A DNA stretch of 64,000 nt, from NCBI GenBank assembly GCA_030431475.1, contig JAUIJD010000005.1, positions 1 to 64,000 of the forward strand. Direction: 5' to 3'. The translations under genes were made by a program, and so were the position numbers. Position 1 is the first letter of the stretch. Each line of letters opens with the position of its first letter. The notes under the pieces are model-generated. The model worked only from the letters and a program-made list of their open reading frames with translations, was not told the origin of the DNA and did no database searches. Of this stretch, positions 33,301 through 41,372 are shown piece after piece. Source of the stretch: Verrucomicrobiia bacterium (GTDB lineage: Bacteria; Verrucomicrobiota; Verrucomicrobiia; Verrucomicrobiales; Akkermansiaceae).

Positions 33301-34725
33301 ATGAAACTCCGCTCGATTCTTCTCGTGACCTTGCTGGCGGCGCTGCCGGCGTTCGGCCAGCCCAACATCCTCTTCATCCTGGCCGACGACATGGGTTACG
33401 GCGACACCGGCGTCACCGGGAGCCAGACGATCCGGACGCCGAACCTCGACTCGCTGGCGCGCTCGGGGGTGCTGTGCACCCAGGGCTACGTGCCTTCGGC
33501 GGTGTGCTCGCCGTCGCGGGCCGGGCTGCTGACCGGGCGCGACCCGCGCCGCTTCGGCTACGAGGGAAACCTCAACCAGAGCGCGGCGAACTACGCGACG
33601 CGTCCGGAGTTGCTCGGTCTGCCGCCGGGCGAGCACACGCTGGGGGATCATCTGAAGGCAGCGGGCTACGCGACGGGGCTGGTGGGGAAATGGCACCTCG
33701 GGCACGGCGACGCTTTCCATCCGAACCAGCGAGGGTTCGACCACTTCTGCGGGATGCTCAGTGGCGGGCACCACTATTTTCCGACGGCGGAGAAGAACCA
33801 TCTCGAGCGCAATGGCGGGAAGCTGACGGAGTTCTCGTCGGCCTACCTGACGACCTTCTTCACCGACGAGGCGCTGCGGTTCATCGACGGGGTGGAGAAG
33901 GACAGGCCGTGGTTTCTCTATCTCTCCTACAACGCGCCGCACACGCCGATGGAGGCGACCGAGGAGGACCTGGCCCGCTACGCGCACATCGGGGACAAGA
34001 AGCGCCGGACCTATGCGGCGATGATGCATTCGCTGGATGAGAACATCGGCCGGGTGCTGGCCCGCCTGGACGAGTCGGGCGAGCGGGAGAACACGCTGGT
34101 GGTGTTCCTTTCCGACAACGGCGGAGCGGGGAACAACGCGTCCTGGAATGGTCCGCTTTCGGGAACCAAGGGGACGCTTCGTGAAGGTGGCGTGCGGGTG
34201 CCGTTCTTTGTTTCGTGGCCGGGGACGGTGCCGGCGGAGAAAACGCACGACGAGGCGGTGTCGGGGCTGGATTTGCTGCCGACCTTCCTGGCGGCGGCCG
34301 GAGCCAAGGCGCTGCCGTTGCGCCAGCCGCTTTCGCACGAGGACAAGCGGAACTTCCAGCGTGGGCTGAAGTCCTTCGGGCCCTACGACGGGGTCAATCT
34401 GCTGCCGGTCTTGAAGGGAGAGGCCGAGGCGCCGGAACGGAGGCTTTTCTGGCGGCTGCAGGGCCAGGTGGCGGTGCTCAAGGGCGAGCACAAACTGATC
34501 ACCCTGAGCCATCGGCCGGCGCAGCTTTTCCGCCCGGCGGAGGACCCGGGGGAGCAGACCGACCGGGCCGGCGAGGATGCGGAGACGCTGGCGGAGCTGT
34601 ATGAGGAAATCGGCCGCTGGCAGAGCATGCTGCCGACGGTGCCGTTGTGGGGTTCGTCGCCGTTCTGGATGAGCGAGTCGGCGCGGCAGTATGACCACTA
34701 CCCGCCGCGGGAGGAGCCGCGGTAG
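33301..34725 (+). CDS. Secreted type I sulfatase
   Basis: A 474-residue sulfatase with signal peptide (about 1-19) and the classic active-site motif C69-S-P-S-R73, preceded by LADDMGYGD. GKWHLGHGD and FLSDNGG are further blocks. The ATG at 33301 begins the signal peptide; an earlier in-frame start at 33280 adds seven residues. It is the third secreted sulfatase in the window, each with the catalytic cysteine at residue 69. Substrate unknown. Confidence 0.92.
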   Translation: MKLRSILLVTLLAALPAFGQPNILFILADDMGYGDTGVTGSQTIRTPNLDSLARSGVLCTQGYVPSAVCSPSRAGLLTGRDPRRFGYEGNLNQSAANYATRPELLGLPPGEHTLGDHLKAAGYATGLVGKWHLGHGDAFHPNQRGFDHFCGMLSGGHHYFPTAEKNHLERNGGKLTEFSSAYLTTFFTDEALRFIDGVEKDRPWFLYLSYNAPHTPMEATEEDLARYAHIGDKKRRTYAAMMHSLDENIGRVLARLDESGERENTLVVFLSDNGGAGNNASWNGPLSGTKGTLREGGVRVPFFVSWPGTVPAEKTHDEAVSGLDLLPTFLAAAGAKALPLRQPLSHEDKRNFQRGLKSFGPYDGVNLLPVLKGEAEAPERRLFWRLQGQVAVLKGEHKLITLSHRPAQLFRPAEDPGEQTDRAGEDAETLAELYEEIGRWQSMLPTVPLWGSSPFWMSESARQYDHYPPREEPR

Positions 34726-34729
34726 GGGT

Positions 34730-34749
34730 GGCAGACAGGAGTGTCTGCC
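34730..34749. terminator. Hairpin between convergent genes
   Basis: Perfect 8-bp stem GGCAGACA-GGAG-TGTCTGCC between the ends of the sulfatase and the cupin genes, followed by CTCCCTTTC on the plus strand. Suited to work as a terminator for the plus strand; also a member of the repeat family. Confidence 0.6.
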
Positions 34750-34756
34750 CTCCCTT

Positions 34757-35152
34757 TCAGCGCAGCGAGCACCAGGGCTCTTCCTCGCTGACATCGACGA
34801 GGAAGGGTCCTTCCTGCGAGCCGGGCGAGAGGATGGCGAGGATGACGGCGTCCCGGTCGCTGACGTTGAAGGTGGCGTGGACGACGCCGGCGCCCATGTG
34901 GGCGACCTCGCCGGGCTTGAGCAGCTGCTTTTCCTCGCCAACCCACTGCTCGACCTCGCCCTCGAGCACGTAGATGACCTCCTCCAGCTCGGGGTGGTGG
35001 TGAAAGTTGTGGCCTTCGCCCGCCGGCAGCACGGCGCGGCAGATCTGGAGGTCCTTGGCGTTGGTGATTTCGGGACGGCACATCCAGTAGTTGGTGCGGC
35101 CCTTGAAGTCTTCCTTGATGGCTTCGGCTTCGGTGATGAACGGGGTTTTCAT
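34757..35152 (-). CDS. Single-domain cupin protein
   Basis: A 131-residue cupin. Motif 1 is about HNFHHHPELEEVIYVLEG, with the metal-binding histidines and glutamate, and motif 2 is PGEVAHMGAGVVHATFN. Enzyme or sugar-binding role cannot be told. Its start overlaps the stop of the glycerate kinase gene upstream by four bases (35149-35152), so they are one transcript; the start at 35152 was chosen for that overlap. Confidence 0.85.
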   Translation of the reverse strand: MKTPFITEAEAIKEDFKGRTNYWMCRPEITNAKDLQICRAVLPAGEGHNFHHHPELEEVIYVLEGEVEQWVGEEKQLLKPGEVAHMGAGVVHATFNVSDRDAVILAILSPGSQEGPFLVDVSEEEPWCSLR

Positions 35153-36264
35153 GAGTCGGTCTCGAGGGTGCGTGCGATGAGGTCGGAAAGGAGCGGAGCG
35201 GCTTCGGCGATGAGTTTCTCGACGGGCAGGCCGGTGTCGGCGAGGGCGTGCAGACGGTCGAAGAGTCCGCATTCCCGCGCCGCGTCGTCGGCCAGTCCGC
35301 AGACGCCGATGACCGGCTTGCCGGCGGCGCGGGCCATGCGGGCGAGGGCGACGGGTCCCTTGCCGGAGAGGCTTTGTTCGTCGATGGAGCCCTCGCCGGT
35401 GATGACGAGATCGGCGGCGCGGACGTGAGTTTCGAGGTCGAGAAGGTCGGCGACGATGTCGAAGCCGGAGACCAGCGAGGCGTCGGCGAAATGGAGCAGG
35501 CCGAAGCCGAGACCACCTGCGGCGCCGGCTCCGGGTTGGAGCGCGTGAGCGTGTCCGTCGCTGAGCTCGACGAGGCGGGTGAGCGCGGCTTCAAGCTGGG
35601 GGCGGCTTTCCTCGGTGGAGCCCTTCTGGGTCGAGAAGACGGCGGTGGCGCCGTTCGGCCCGAGCAGGGGATTGTCCACATCACAGGCGGCGATGATCTC
35701 GGGCAGCTCGATGCGGGTGGAGAAATCAATGCGCCCGATGCGCGCGACCGAGTCGGGGGTGGGTTGGAGTGCCTTGCCGTCTTCGTCCAACAGGCCGATG
35801 CCGAGGGCCATCGCCATGCCCATGCCGCCGTCGTTGGTGGCGCTGCCGCCGAGGCCGAGGATGATGCGCGTCACGCCGTGCGTCTCGATCGCGTGCCGCA
35901 TTTGCTCGCCGGTGCCGTAGGTCGAGGCGTTGAGCGGGCGGCGGTCTTCCGGTGAAACCCGCCACAGGCCGGCGGTCTCGGACATTTCCAGGATGGCGAC
36001 GGGCCCCTCGTCGGTTTCGGCGAGCAGGTAGCGGGAATCGATGGGGCGGCCGTAGGCGTCGGTGGCCGGGCACTTGATCCAGCGTGAAGGCATGACCTGG
36101 GAGAGCGCCTCCATGAAGCCCTCGCCGCCGTCGGCGATGGGGCGCAGGTCGAGGGTGGCGTCGGGTTCGACGCGGCGGATGCCTTCACCGATGGCGGCGG
36201 CGGCGTCGGGTGCGGAGAGCGAGCCCTTGAACTTGTCGGGCGCGATGAGAATGCGGCGGGCCAT
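35149..36264 (-). CDS. glxK: Glycerate kinase (GarK/GlxK type)
   Basis: A 371-residue glycerate 2-kinase of the GarK/GlxK family that phosphorylates D-glycerate to 2-phosphoglycerate. The N terminus RRILIAPDKFKGSLSAPDAA, IADGGEGFMEAL, GLGGSATNDGGMGMAMALG and GAAGGLGFGLLHF are the typical family blocks. It can close glyoxylate and glycerate use, which would fit with the purine catabolic genes about 6 kb away (inference; glyoxylate carboligase and tartronate semialdehyde reductase are not in the window). The symbol is chosen for the possible glyoxylate role; garK would be equally valid. Confidence 0.92.
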   Translation of the reverse strand: MARRILIAPDKFKGSLSAPDAAAAIGEGIRRVEPDATLDLRPIADGGEGFMEALSQVMPSRWIKCPATDAYGRPIDSRYLLAETDEGPVAILEMSETAGLWRVSPEDRRPLNASTYGTGEQMRHAIETHGVTRIILGLGGSATNDGGMGMAMALGIGLLDEDGKALQPTPDSVARIGRIDFSTRIELPEIIAACDVDNPLLGPNGATAVFSTQKGSTEESRPQLEAALTRLVELSDGHAHALQPGAGAAGGLGFGLLHFADASLVSGFDIVADLLDLETHVRAADLVITGEGSIDEQSLSGKGPVALARMARAAGKPVIGVCGLADDAARECGLFDRLHALADTGLPVEKLIAEAAPLLSDLIARTLETDS

Positions 36265-36269
36265 GGAGG

Positions 36270-37043
36270 TCAGTCGTCGATGCCCAGTTCCGGTTTCCCG
36301 AGCGCTTCGAGTTCCCGCGGCTTGCAGAACTCGTCGATGTTCCCGCGCCTGCCGGCCCAGGCGATGCCGCGCAGCAGCAGGGCCCGGATGTTCGGTCGAT
36401 CGAAGGTCTTGTGGAGGTGACCCGGGATGCAGACGAAGGCGCGGTAGTCGTCTTTTTCGTAGGTCCACATCTGCGTCTGGCGCACGGGTTCGCCATCGCC
36501 GGTGTCGCTGTCGGCCAGCGAGCGGATGCCCTCGGTGATTCGCAGCGGGTAGTAGATCTCGTCGTCCATCGCGAAGTCGGCCGCGCCGGCGGTGATCGGG
36601 TGGCGTTTCTCCGGCTTGTCGAGGAACCTGAGCTCCATCGGGCCCTCGCGCCACTTGGTCGTGCCGTGGATCCACGCGCCGCCGACGACGGAACTCCACC
36701 ACTCGGTGTCGTCGCCGACGATGGCGGTGTGGATGACCACGATCCCGCCGCCGCGCCTGGTGAAGGCGGCGAGGTTCTGCTTCTGCTGCTCGGTCGCGTT
36801 GGCGCCGTTCTGGGCATACATCACGAGCACGTCGGTTTCGGCGAGTTGCGCCGCGGTGGGCCACGCCTTGGCGCCGTCGGTGGTGATGCCGCGCCCGGCG
36901 AGGAGGACCTTCCATTCCTTGAGGAACCGTTCGTGCTCGTGGGCGCCCGGCCCGTGGGTGTTCTTGCCGCCGCGGATGAAGACCCGCAGGGGAGTTTCGG
37001 CCTGAACGCAGCCGCAGACGATGAGAAGGAGGAGAAAACGCAT
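36270..37043 (-). CDS. Secreted ThuA-like protein
   Basis: A 257-residue ThuA-like (class I glutamine amidotransferase-like fold) protein with a short signal peptide MRFLLLLIVCGCVQA, which has a lipobox-like cysteine. Family blocks are GKNTHGPGAHEHERFLKEW, VLVMYAQNGAN, GGGIVVIHTAIVGD and VCIPGHLHKTFD. ThuA has been linked to trehalose and other sugar use; activity is not established for these secreted forms. It ends five bases before glycerate kinase starts, so they are probably one operon. Confidence 0.85.
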   Translation of the reverse strand: MRFLLLLIVCGCVQAETPLRVFIRGGKNTHGPGAHEHERFLKEWKVLLAGRGITTDGAKAWPTAAQLAETDVLVMYAQNGANATEQQKQNLAAFTRRGGGIVVIHTAIVGDDTEWWSSVVGGAWIHGTTKWREGPMELRFLDKPEKRHPITAGAADFAMDDEIYYPLRITEGIRSLADSDTGDGEPVRQTQMWTYEKDDYRAFVCIPGHLHKTFDRPNIRALLLRGIAWAGRRGNIDEFCKPRELEALGKPELGIDD

Positions 37044-37191
37044 GGGTCGGAGGGAAACGCGGACTTCGGAGTCGGAATTTCACCGCGAGGCTGGGTGTTC
37101 GCGGCGGCGGGCGGCAAGGGCTCCGATACCACCCGAAGGTGGGGTCGAAATTTGCAAGGGGCACACCTGTGGCCCACGTTAAATGTTCCCA

Positions 37192-40100
37192 ATGATGTTC
37201 CGAGCTTCGATTTCCGTGCGCGCGATCGCGCTGATGTTCCTGGTGCTTGCCGGATTCGCCGCGGCCGAGGGCCGCCGCCTGGAGGTGCTCTTCCTCGGCG
37301 ACGACCGCGGTCACAAGCCGATCGAGCGCTACCGCGTGCTCAAGGCGGCGCTCGGACCGAGGGGGTACAACCTGACCTTCGTCGAGGATCTCTCGCAGAT
37401 CACGCGTGAGCGGCTCGATCGCCACGACGCCCTGATCGTCTATGCCAACCATCAGCAGGACGAGGTGCCGCCGGCCATGCTCGAGTGGGTTCGCGACGGG
37501 GGCGGGTTGGTCGCGCTGCACTGTGCCGCCGGGTGCTTCCATCCCTCGGAGGATTGGTTCGATGTGGTAGGCGGACGCTTCAAGAGCCACGAAGGCCACG
37601 TGTTTTCGCCGGAGACGGTCGATGCCGGGCATGAGATCACGCGGGAACTGCCGAAGCTCGAGGCGTGGGACGAGACGTACGAGCACCAGGACCTGACCGA
37701 CGATCGGCATCTGCTGCAGGTGCGGAAACCGATCAACAAGGGCGAGACCGAGCCGGAGCCGTGGACCTGGACCCGTGAGGAAGGGAAGGGCCGGGTGTTC
37801 TACACCGCCAGCGGGCATGACCTGCGGGTGTGGGGGCAGCCGGCGTATCAGGAACTGGTGGCCCGCGCCCTGGTGTGGAGCGTCGGTCCCGAGGTGGCGA
37901 AGGAGTTCGCGTCGCTGGAGCTGGCGTCGCTGGAACTCGAAGTGCCGGAGGTCGAGAACCGCGCGCATCCGGACATCCCGATGATGCCGCTGCAGAAGCC
38001 GCTGTCGGCGAAGCAGAGCGCCGACCACACCCAGGTGCCGGCCGGCACCGAGCTGGTGCTGTTCGCCAGCGAGCCGATGGTCGTGAACCCGATCGCGATC
38101 GACTGGGATGAGCGTGGACGGGCCTGGGTGGTGGAAAGCCTCGGCTACCCGAACGACGTGCCGACCGAGCCGGGAACGGGCGAGGACCGGATCAAGATTC
38201 TCGAGGACACCGACGGCGACGGACGGGCGGACAAGGTCACGGTGTTCGCCGACAAGCTGCGCCACTGCACGACCACCGCCTTCTACCGCGGCGGGGTGAT
38301 CGCGACCGACGGGCACGAGATCGTGTTCCTCCGCGACGAGAACGGCGACGACCGCTCGGACACCCGCCGGGTGCTGGCCAGCGGGCTGAACATGAACGAC
38401 ACCCACGCTTCGACCTCGCACTTCCTCTACGGCATGGACAACTGGATCCACGCGACGGTCGGCTACAGCGGGGTGGACATCAGGCTCGGCGACCGACGCC
38501 ACAAGTTCGGCTCGTCGGCGTTCCGTTTCCGGCCGGATCTTTCCGAGCTCGAGCTGCTGCAGCGGACGACCAACAACACGTGGGGCCTCGGTTTCACCGA
38601 GGACGGCACGGTGCTCGGCTCGACGGCGAACAACAACCCCTCGTGGCAGGTGTCGATTCCCCGGCGGGCCTACGAGCGCAGCGGTCTCGAGCAGCCGAAG
38701 ACGCCCCGGCTCGACGAGCAGCCGTTGATGTACTGCAACACGCGGGACATCACGCAGGTCGACCAGCTCGAGCGCTACACCGCGGCGGCGGGGCACATGC
38801 TCTACCACGATGAGTTCTTCGAGGGCATCGTCGAACCGGGGGCGGCGTTCATCTGCGAGCCGACCGGGCACATCGTGGCTTCGGGGACGATTCACGACCG
38901 GGGAGCGCTTCATCGCATCGACCTCCGGGGTCAGAACGTGTTCGCCAGTGCCGATGCGTGGTCGGCCCCGGTGGCGGCCCGTCCGGGGCCGGACGGAGCG
39001 ATCTGGGTGGCGGACTGGTACAATCCCATCATCCAGCACAATGTCGTGTTCCGGTTCTGGAATCCCGAGCGGGGCTACGACCAGCCGCACAGCCCGTATC
39101 ACGTCGGGGAGAAGCGGCCGGGCAAGGGCAACGCCTACGTGACCCCGCTTCGCGACCGGAAGCACGGCCGCATCTGGCGCATCGTGCCGAAGGAGGGTGG
39201 CCTGCGCGAGGTGCCGAAGCTCTCGGCCAAGGATCCGGCGACCTTGCTGCGCACGCTCAACTCGCCCTCGCAGCACCTGCGCCTGCACGCGCAGCGCCTG
39301 CTGATCGAGAACGGGCGCCCGGATCTCGTCGGCAAGCTCGCGGAGCTGGTCCGGCTGGCCGCCACGCCCGAGGGCCGAGATGCGCCGCTCGGCGCCTACC
39401 ATGCCCTTCGTACTTTGCAGGGGCTGCGCGAGGCGGGAATCGACGGGGCGCGCGAGCCGATCGTTGCCGCGCTCGAGGCGGATCACGTCGGGCTGCGCTT
39501 GCAGGCGGTGGCATCGCTGGACCCGGCCGATCCGGCGCTGTTGGCGGCGCTGCCCGGCCTGTGGGAGAAGGCATCGGCCCCACGGGAGCGGCTCGCGGTG
39601 TTGACGGCGGCGGCGCTGGCCGTGCCGAACGACGGTCTGGCGGAGGGCTTGTGGAAGGGACTCTCGGCACGCCCGCCGCGGGACGGTACGGTGGTCGAGG
39701 CGGCGAAGCTGGCCCTGCGTCGGCAGGGGACGACCTTGCTGACCGTGGCGCTGGCCGGCGGCAGCCTGCCCGGCGGCTGGCTGGACGGTGAGCTGGAGGA
39801 GATCACCCGTCGCGTGGCCAACGGACCGAACCGTGCCGCGCTGGAGCCCATTGTGGCGGCCGCGAATCCCGCTCTCGGTGATCGGTTCTCCCGCATCCTC
39901 AAGGAGGCGCCGGTGAAGAGACCCGCCGAGGAGAAGCTGCCGGCGCACCTGAACGCCGGTCGGGATGCCTACATGAAGGCCTGTGTCGAGTGCCACCAGG
40001 CGGATGGCAAGGGGGTGGAGAACACCTTCCCGCCGCTCGAGGGATCCGAGTGGGTGTCGGGCGATCCGCGGACCCTGCTGCGCATCATGCTCGGCGGCCT

Positions 40101-40332
40101 GATGGGGCCGATCACGGTGAAGGGGGTCGAATACAACAGCGTGATGCCGGGGCACAGCCACGCGTCGGACGACGAGCTGGCGGCGATCGCCGGCTACGTG
40201 CGCCATCAGTTCGGCGGCAAGCGCGAGAAGGCGGTGGATCCGAAGTACGTGAAGGAACTGCGCCCGGAAGTGGAAGCACGGAAGTATCGTCCCTGGACGG
40301 TGAAGGAGCTGTCGGAGGCCAAGGGGCAGTGA
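37192..40332 (+). CDS. Secreted ThuA / membrane-bound dehydrogenase / cytochrome c fusion
   Basis: About 1046 residues. After a signal peptide (about 1-24) come a ThuA-like domain (about 28-240), the Pirellula/Verrucomicrobium-type dehydrogenase propeller (TIGR02604-like; QVPAGTELVLFASEPMV onward, about 265-680), helical HEAT-like repeats (about 690-900) and a C-terminal cytochrome c with CVECH. Probably a periplasmic oxidoreductase for sugars or polyols with its own electron outlet. ATG at 37183, 37192 and 37195 are all in frame; 37192 is chosen because a TTAAAT -10-like box ends eight bases before it. The 139-base spacer upstream is shared with the divergent ThuA gene. Confidence 0.85.
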   Translation: MMFRASISVRAIALMFLVLAGFAAAEGRRLEVLFLGDDRGHKPIERYRVLKAALGPRGYNLTFVEDLSQITRERLDRHDALIVYANHQQDEVPPAMLEWVRDGGGLVALHCAAGCFHPSEDWFDVVGGRFKSHEGHVFSPETVDAGHEITRELPKLEAWDETYEHQDLTDDRHLLQVRKPINKGETEPEPWTWTREEGKGRVFYTASGHDLRVWGQPAYQELVARALVWSVGPEVAKEFASLELASLELEVPEVENRAHPDIPMMPLQKPLSAKQSADHTQVPAGTELVLFASEPMVVNPIAIDWDERGRAWVVESLGYPNDVPTEPGTGEDRIKILEDTDGDGRADKVTVFADKLRHCTTTAFYRGGVIATDGHEIVFLRDENGDDRSDTRRVLASGLNMNDTHASTSHFLYGMDNWIHATVGYSGVDIRLGDRRHKFGSSAFRFRPDLSELELLQRTTNNTWGLGFTEDGTVLGSTANNNPSWQVSIPRRAYERSGLEQPKTPRLDEQPLMYCNTRDITQVDQLERYTAAAGHMLYHDEFFEGIVEPGAAFICEPTGHIVASGTIHDRGALHRIDLRGQNVFASADAWSAPVAARPGPDGAIWVADWYNPIIQHNVVFRFWNPERGYDQPHSPYHVGEKRPGKGNAYVTPLRDRKHGRIWRIVPKEGGLREVPKLSAKDPATLLRTLNSPSQHLRLHAQRLLIENGRPDLVGKLAELVRLAATPEGRDAPLGAYHALRTLQGLREAGIDGAREPIVAALEADHVGLRLQAVASLDPADPALLAALPGLWEKASAPRERLAVLTAAALAVPNDGLAEGLWKGLSARPPRDGTVVEAAKLALRRQGTTLLTVALAGGSLPGGWLDGELEEITRRVANGPNRAALEPIVAAANPALGDRFSRILKEAPVKRPAEEKLPAHLNAGRDAYMKACVECHQADGKGVENTFPPLEGSEWVSGDPRTLLRIMLGGLMGPITVKGVEYNSVMPGHSHASDDELAAIAGYVRHQFGGKREKAVDPKYVKELRPEVEARKYRPWTVKELSEAKGQ

Positions 40333-40343
40333 GCTGGTGGATG

Positions 40344-40371
40344 GATTGCGGATTGCGGATTGCGGATTGCG
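40344..40371. repeat. Heptamer tandem repeat (GATTGCG x4)
   Basis: Four exact 7-nt units directly after the dehydrogenase fusion gene, followed by degenerate GGATGAGT repeats. Confidence 0.8.
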
Positions 40372-40430
40372 GATGAGTGGATGAGTGGATGCTGGATGCC
40401 GGGAGTCCCGCAGGGACGCAGGCGAGTAGG

Positions 40431-40486
40431 CCCGGGGTTCACCCCGGGACCTGGGACGGTCGATGGGTCGAAGCCCCGGTAGGGGC
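40431..40486. repeat. Two GC palindromes left of the transposase unit
   Basis: CCCGGGG-TTCA-CCCCGGG (40431-40448) and GCCCC-GGTA-GGGGC (40473-40486). The same two types stand side by side at 57462-57605. Confidence 0.7.
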
Positions 40487-40516
40487 GTAGGCGAGGCTGG
40501 CGGCGTGATATCTTCC

Positions 40517-41151
40517 GCCCCAAAGGGGCATCCTACCGTAGCCCAGGGCAACGCCCTGGGATCATGGCACATTCCCCGATTCCCAAGCCCTGAAGGGGCG
40601 TGCTAGATCCCACGATGCCTCAATCGCTGGCGAATCTCTACGTGCACCTGATCTTTTCGACCAAGGACCGATATCCGTTTCTCGCGGAAGAGGTGCGTCC
40701 CGACGTCCACGCCTACATGGCCACGGTGCTGGCGAACCTGAATTCCCCGGCAGTGCTCATCAACTCGATGCCGGACCACGTGCATGTGCTCTTCAACATG
40801 GGGCGCACGGTGAGCCTGGGGCAAGTGGTCGAGGATGTGAAAAAGTCATCGTCCCGTTGGATGAAGACCCAAGGCTCCGGCTTTGCGAAGTTTTCGTGGC
40901 AGGCGGGTTACGGAGCGTTTTCCGTGAGTGAGTCCAACACGCCGAAGGTGGCGAACTATATCCGCAACCAGGAGGAGCATCACCGGATGAAGTCGTTTCA
41001 GGACGAATACCGGGAGTTTCTGGTGAAGCACCAGGTGGCTTTTGATGAGCGGTATGTTTGGGATTAGGTCGCCCTTTCAGGGCTCGGGATGCGGGGGCGG
41101 GGCGGGTCCCAGGGCGTTGCCCTGGGCTACGGTAGGGTGCCCCTTTGGGGC
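40517..41151 (+). mobile_element. IS200-like/RAYT transposase unit bounded by 45-nt inverted repeats
   Basis: The left arm 40517-40561 and right arm 41107-41151 are reverse complements with one mismatch in 45. Each arm is itself two palindromes, GCCCC-AAA-GGGGC and CCCAGGGC-AA-CGCCCTGGG, separated by CATCCTACCGTAG (left). An inner pair, 40586-40600 and 41070-41084, matches 14 of 15. The only gene inside is the Y1 transposase. This is the layout of REP-associated tyrosine transposases between REP palindromes. Confidence 0.8.
40615..41067 (+). CDS. IS200/REP-associated tyrosine (Y1) transposase
   Basis: A 150-residue HUH single-strand transposase. The metal-binding HUH motif is in SMPDHVHVLFNMG, and the likely catalytic tyrosine in ANYIRNQEEHH near the C terminus. 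Start of the family is QSLANLYVHLIFSTKDRYPFL. It cuts and joins single-stranded DNA near palindromes. ATG at 40615 was chosen; a GTG at 40600 adds five residues and overlaps the inner repeat. It appears intact. Whether it still moves itself or serves dispersed palindromes cannot be told. Confidence 0.9.
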   Translation: MPQSLANLYVHLIFSTKDRYPFLAEEVRPDVHAYMATVLANLNSPAVLINSMPDHVHVLFNMGRTVSLGQVVEDVKKSSSRWMKTQGSGFAKFSWQAGYGAFSVSESNTPKVANYIRNQEEHHRMKSFQDEYREFLVKHQVAFDERYVWD

Positions 41152-41244
41152 GTCGGATGGTGCGGGGCGTTGGAGGTGCGGGGCGTCGGATGGTGCGGGG
41201 CGTTGGAGGTGCGGGGCGTTGGAGGTGCGGGGCGTTGGAGAGGG
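41152..41244. repeat. Minisatellite of 16/17-nt units
   Basis: Units GTCGGATGGTGCGGGGC (17) and GTTGGAGGTGCGGGGC (16) in the order 17, 16, 17, 16, 16, then a partial unit, beginning at the base after the right arm of the transposase unit. It occupies most of the spacer between the transposase and puuD; no gene seen here. Confidence 0.85.
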
Positions 41245-41303
41245 AGAGACTTTGGCGCCGTGCAGCATCGAGGGGTGGACGAAGCATGGTTCCATGCGGA
41301 GGA

Positions 41304-41349
41304 CTTGGAGCGAGCCGCTCCAAGCACGGCCTGCGGCGAGCCGCCGCAG
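41304..41349. terminator. Two adjacent hairpins with GAGCC loops
   Basis: CTTGGAGC-GAGCC-GCTCCAAG (41304-41324... arms at 41304-41311 and 41317-41324) and CTGCGGC-GAGCC-GCCGCAG (41331-41349), just beyond the puuD stop on the minus strand. Same loop, different stems. Possibly terminate the uraD-puuD transcript. Confidence 0.55.
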
Positions 41350-41372
41350 CCATCAGGGGACGGTTTAACGTT

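Noticed and set aside
35149-40572. A continuous minus-strand frame of about 1800 codons
   Set aside because: Only the last part (from 36264) is a real protein, glycerate kinase; the rest is the complement of the dehydrogenase fusion and ThuA genes in other frames.
41152-41244. CRISPR array
   Set aside because: Units are 16/17 nt in direct tandem with no spacers and no cas genes; it is a minisatellite.
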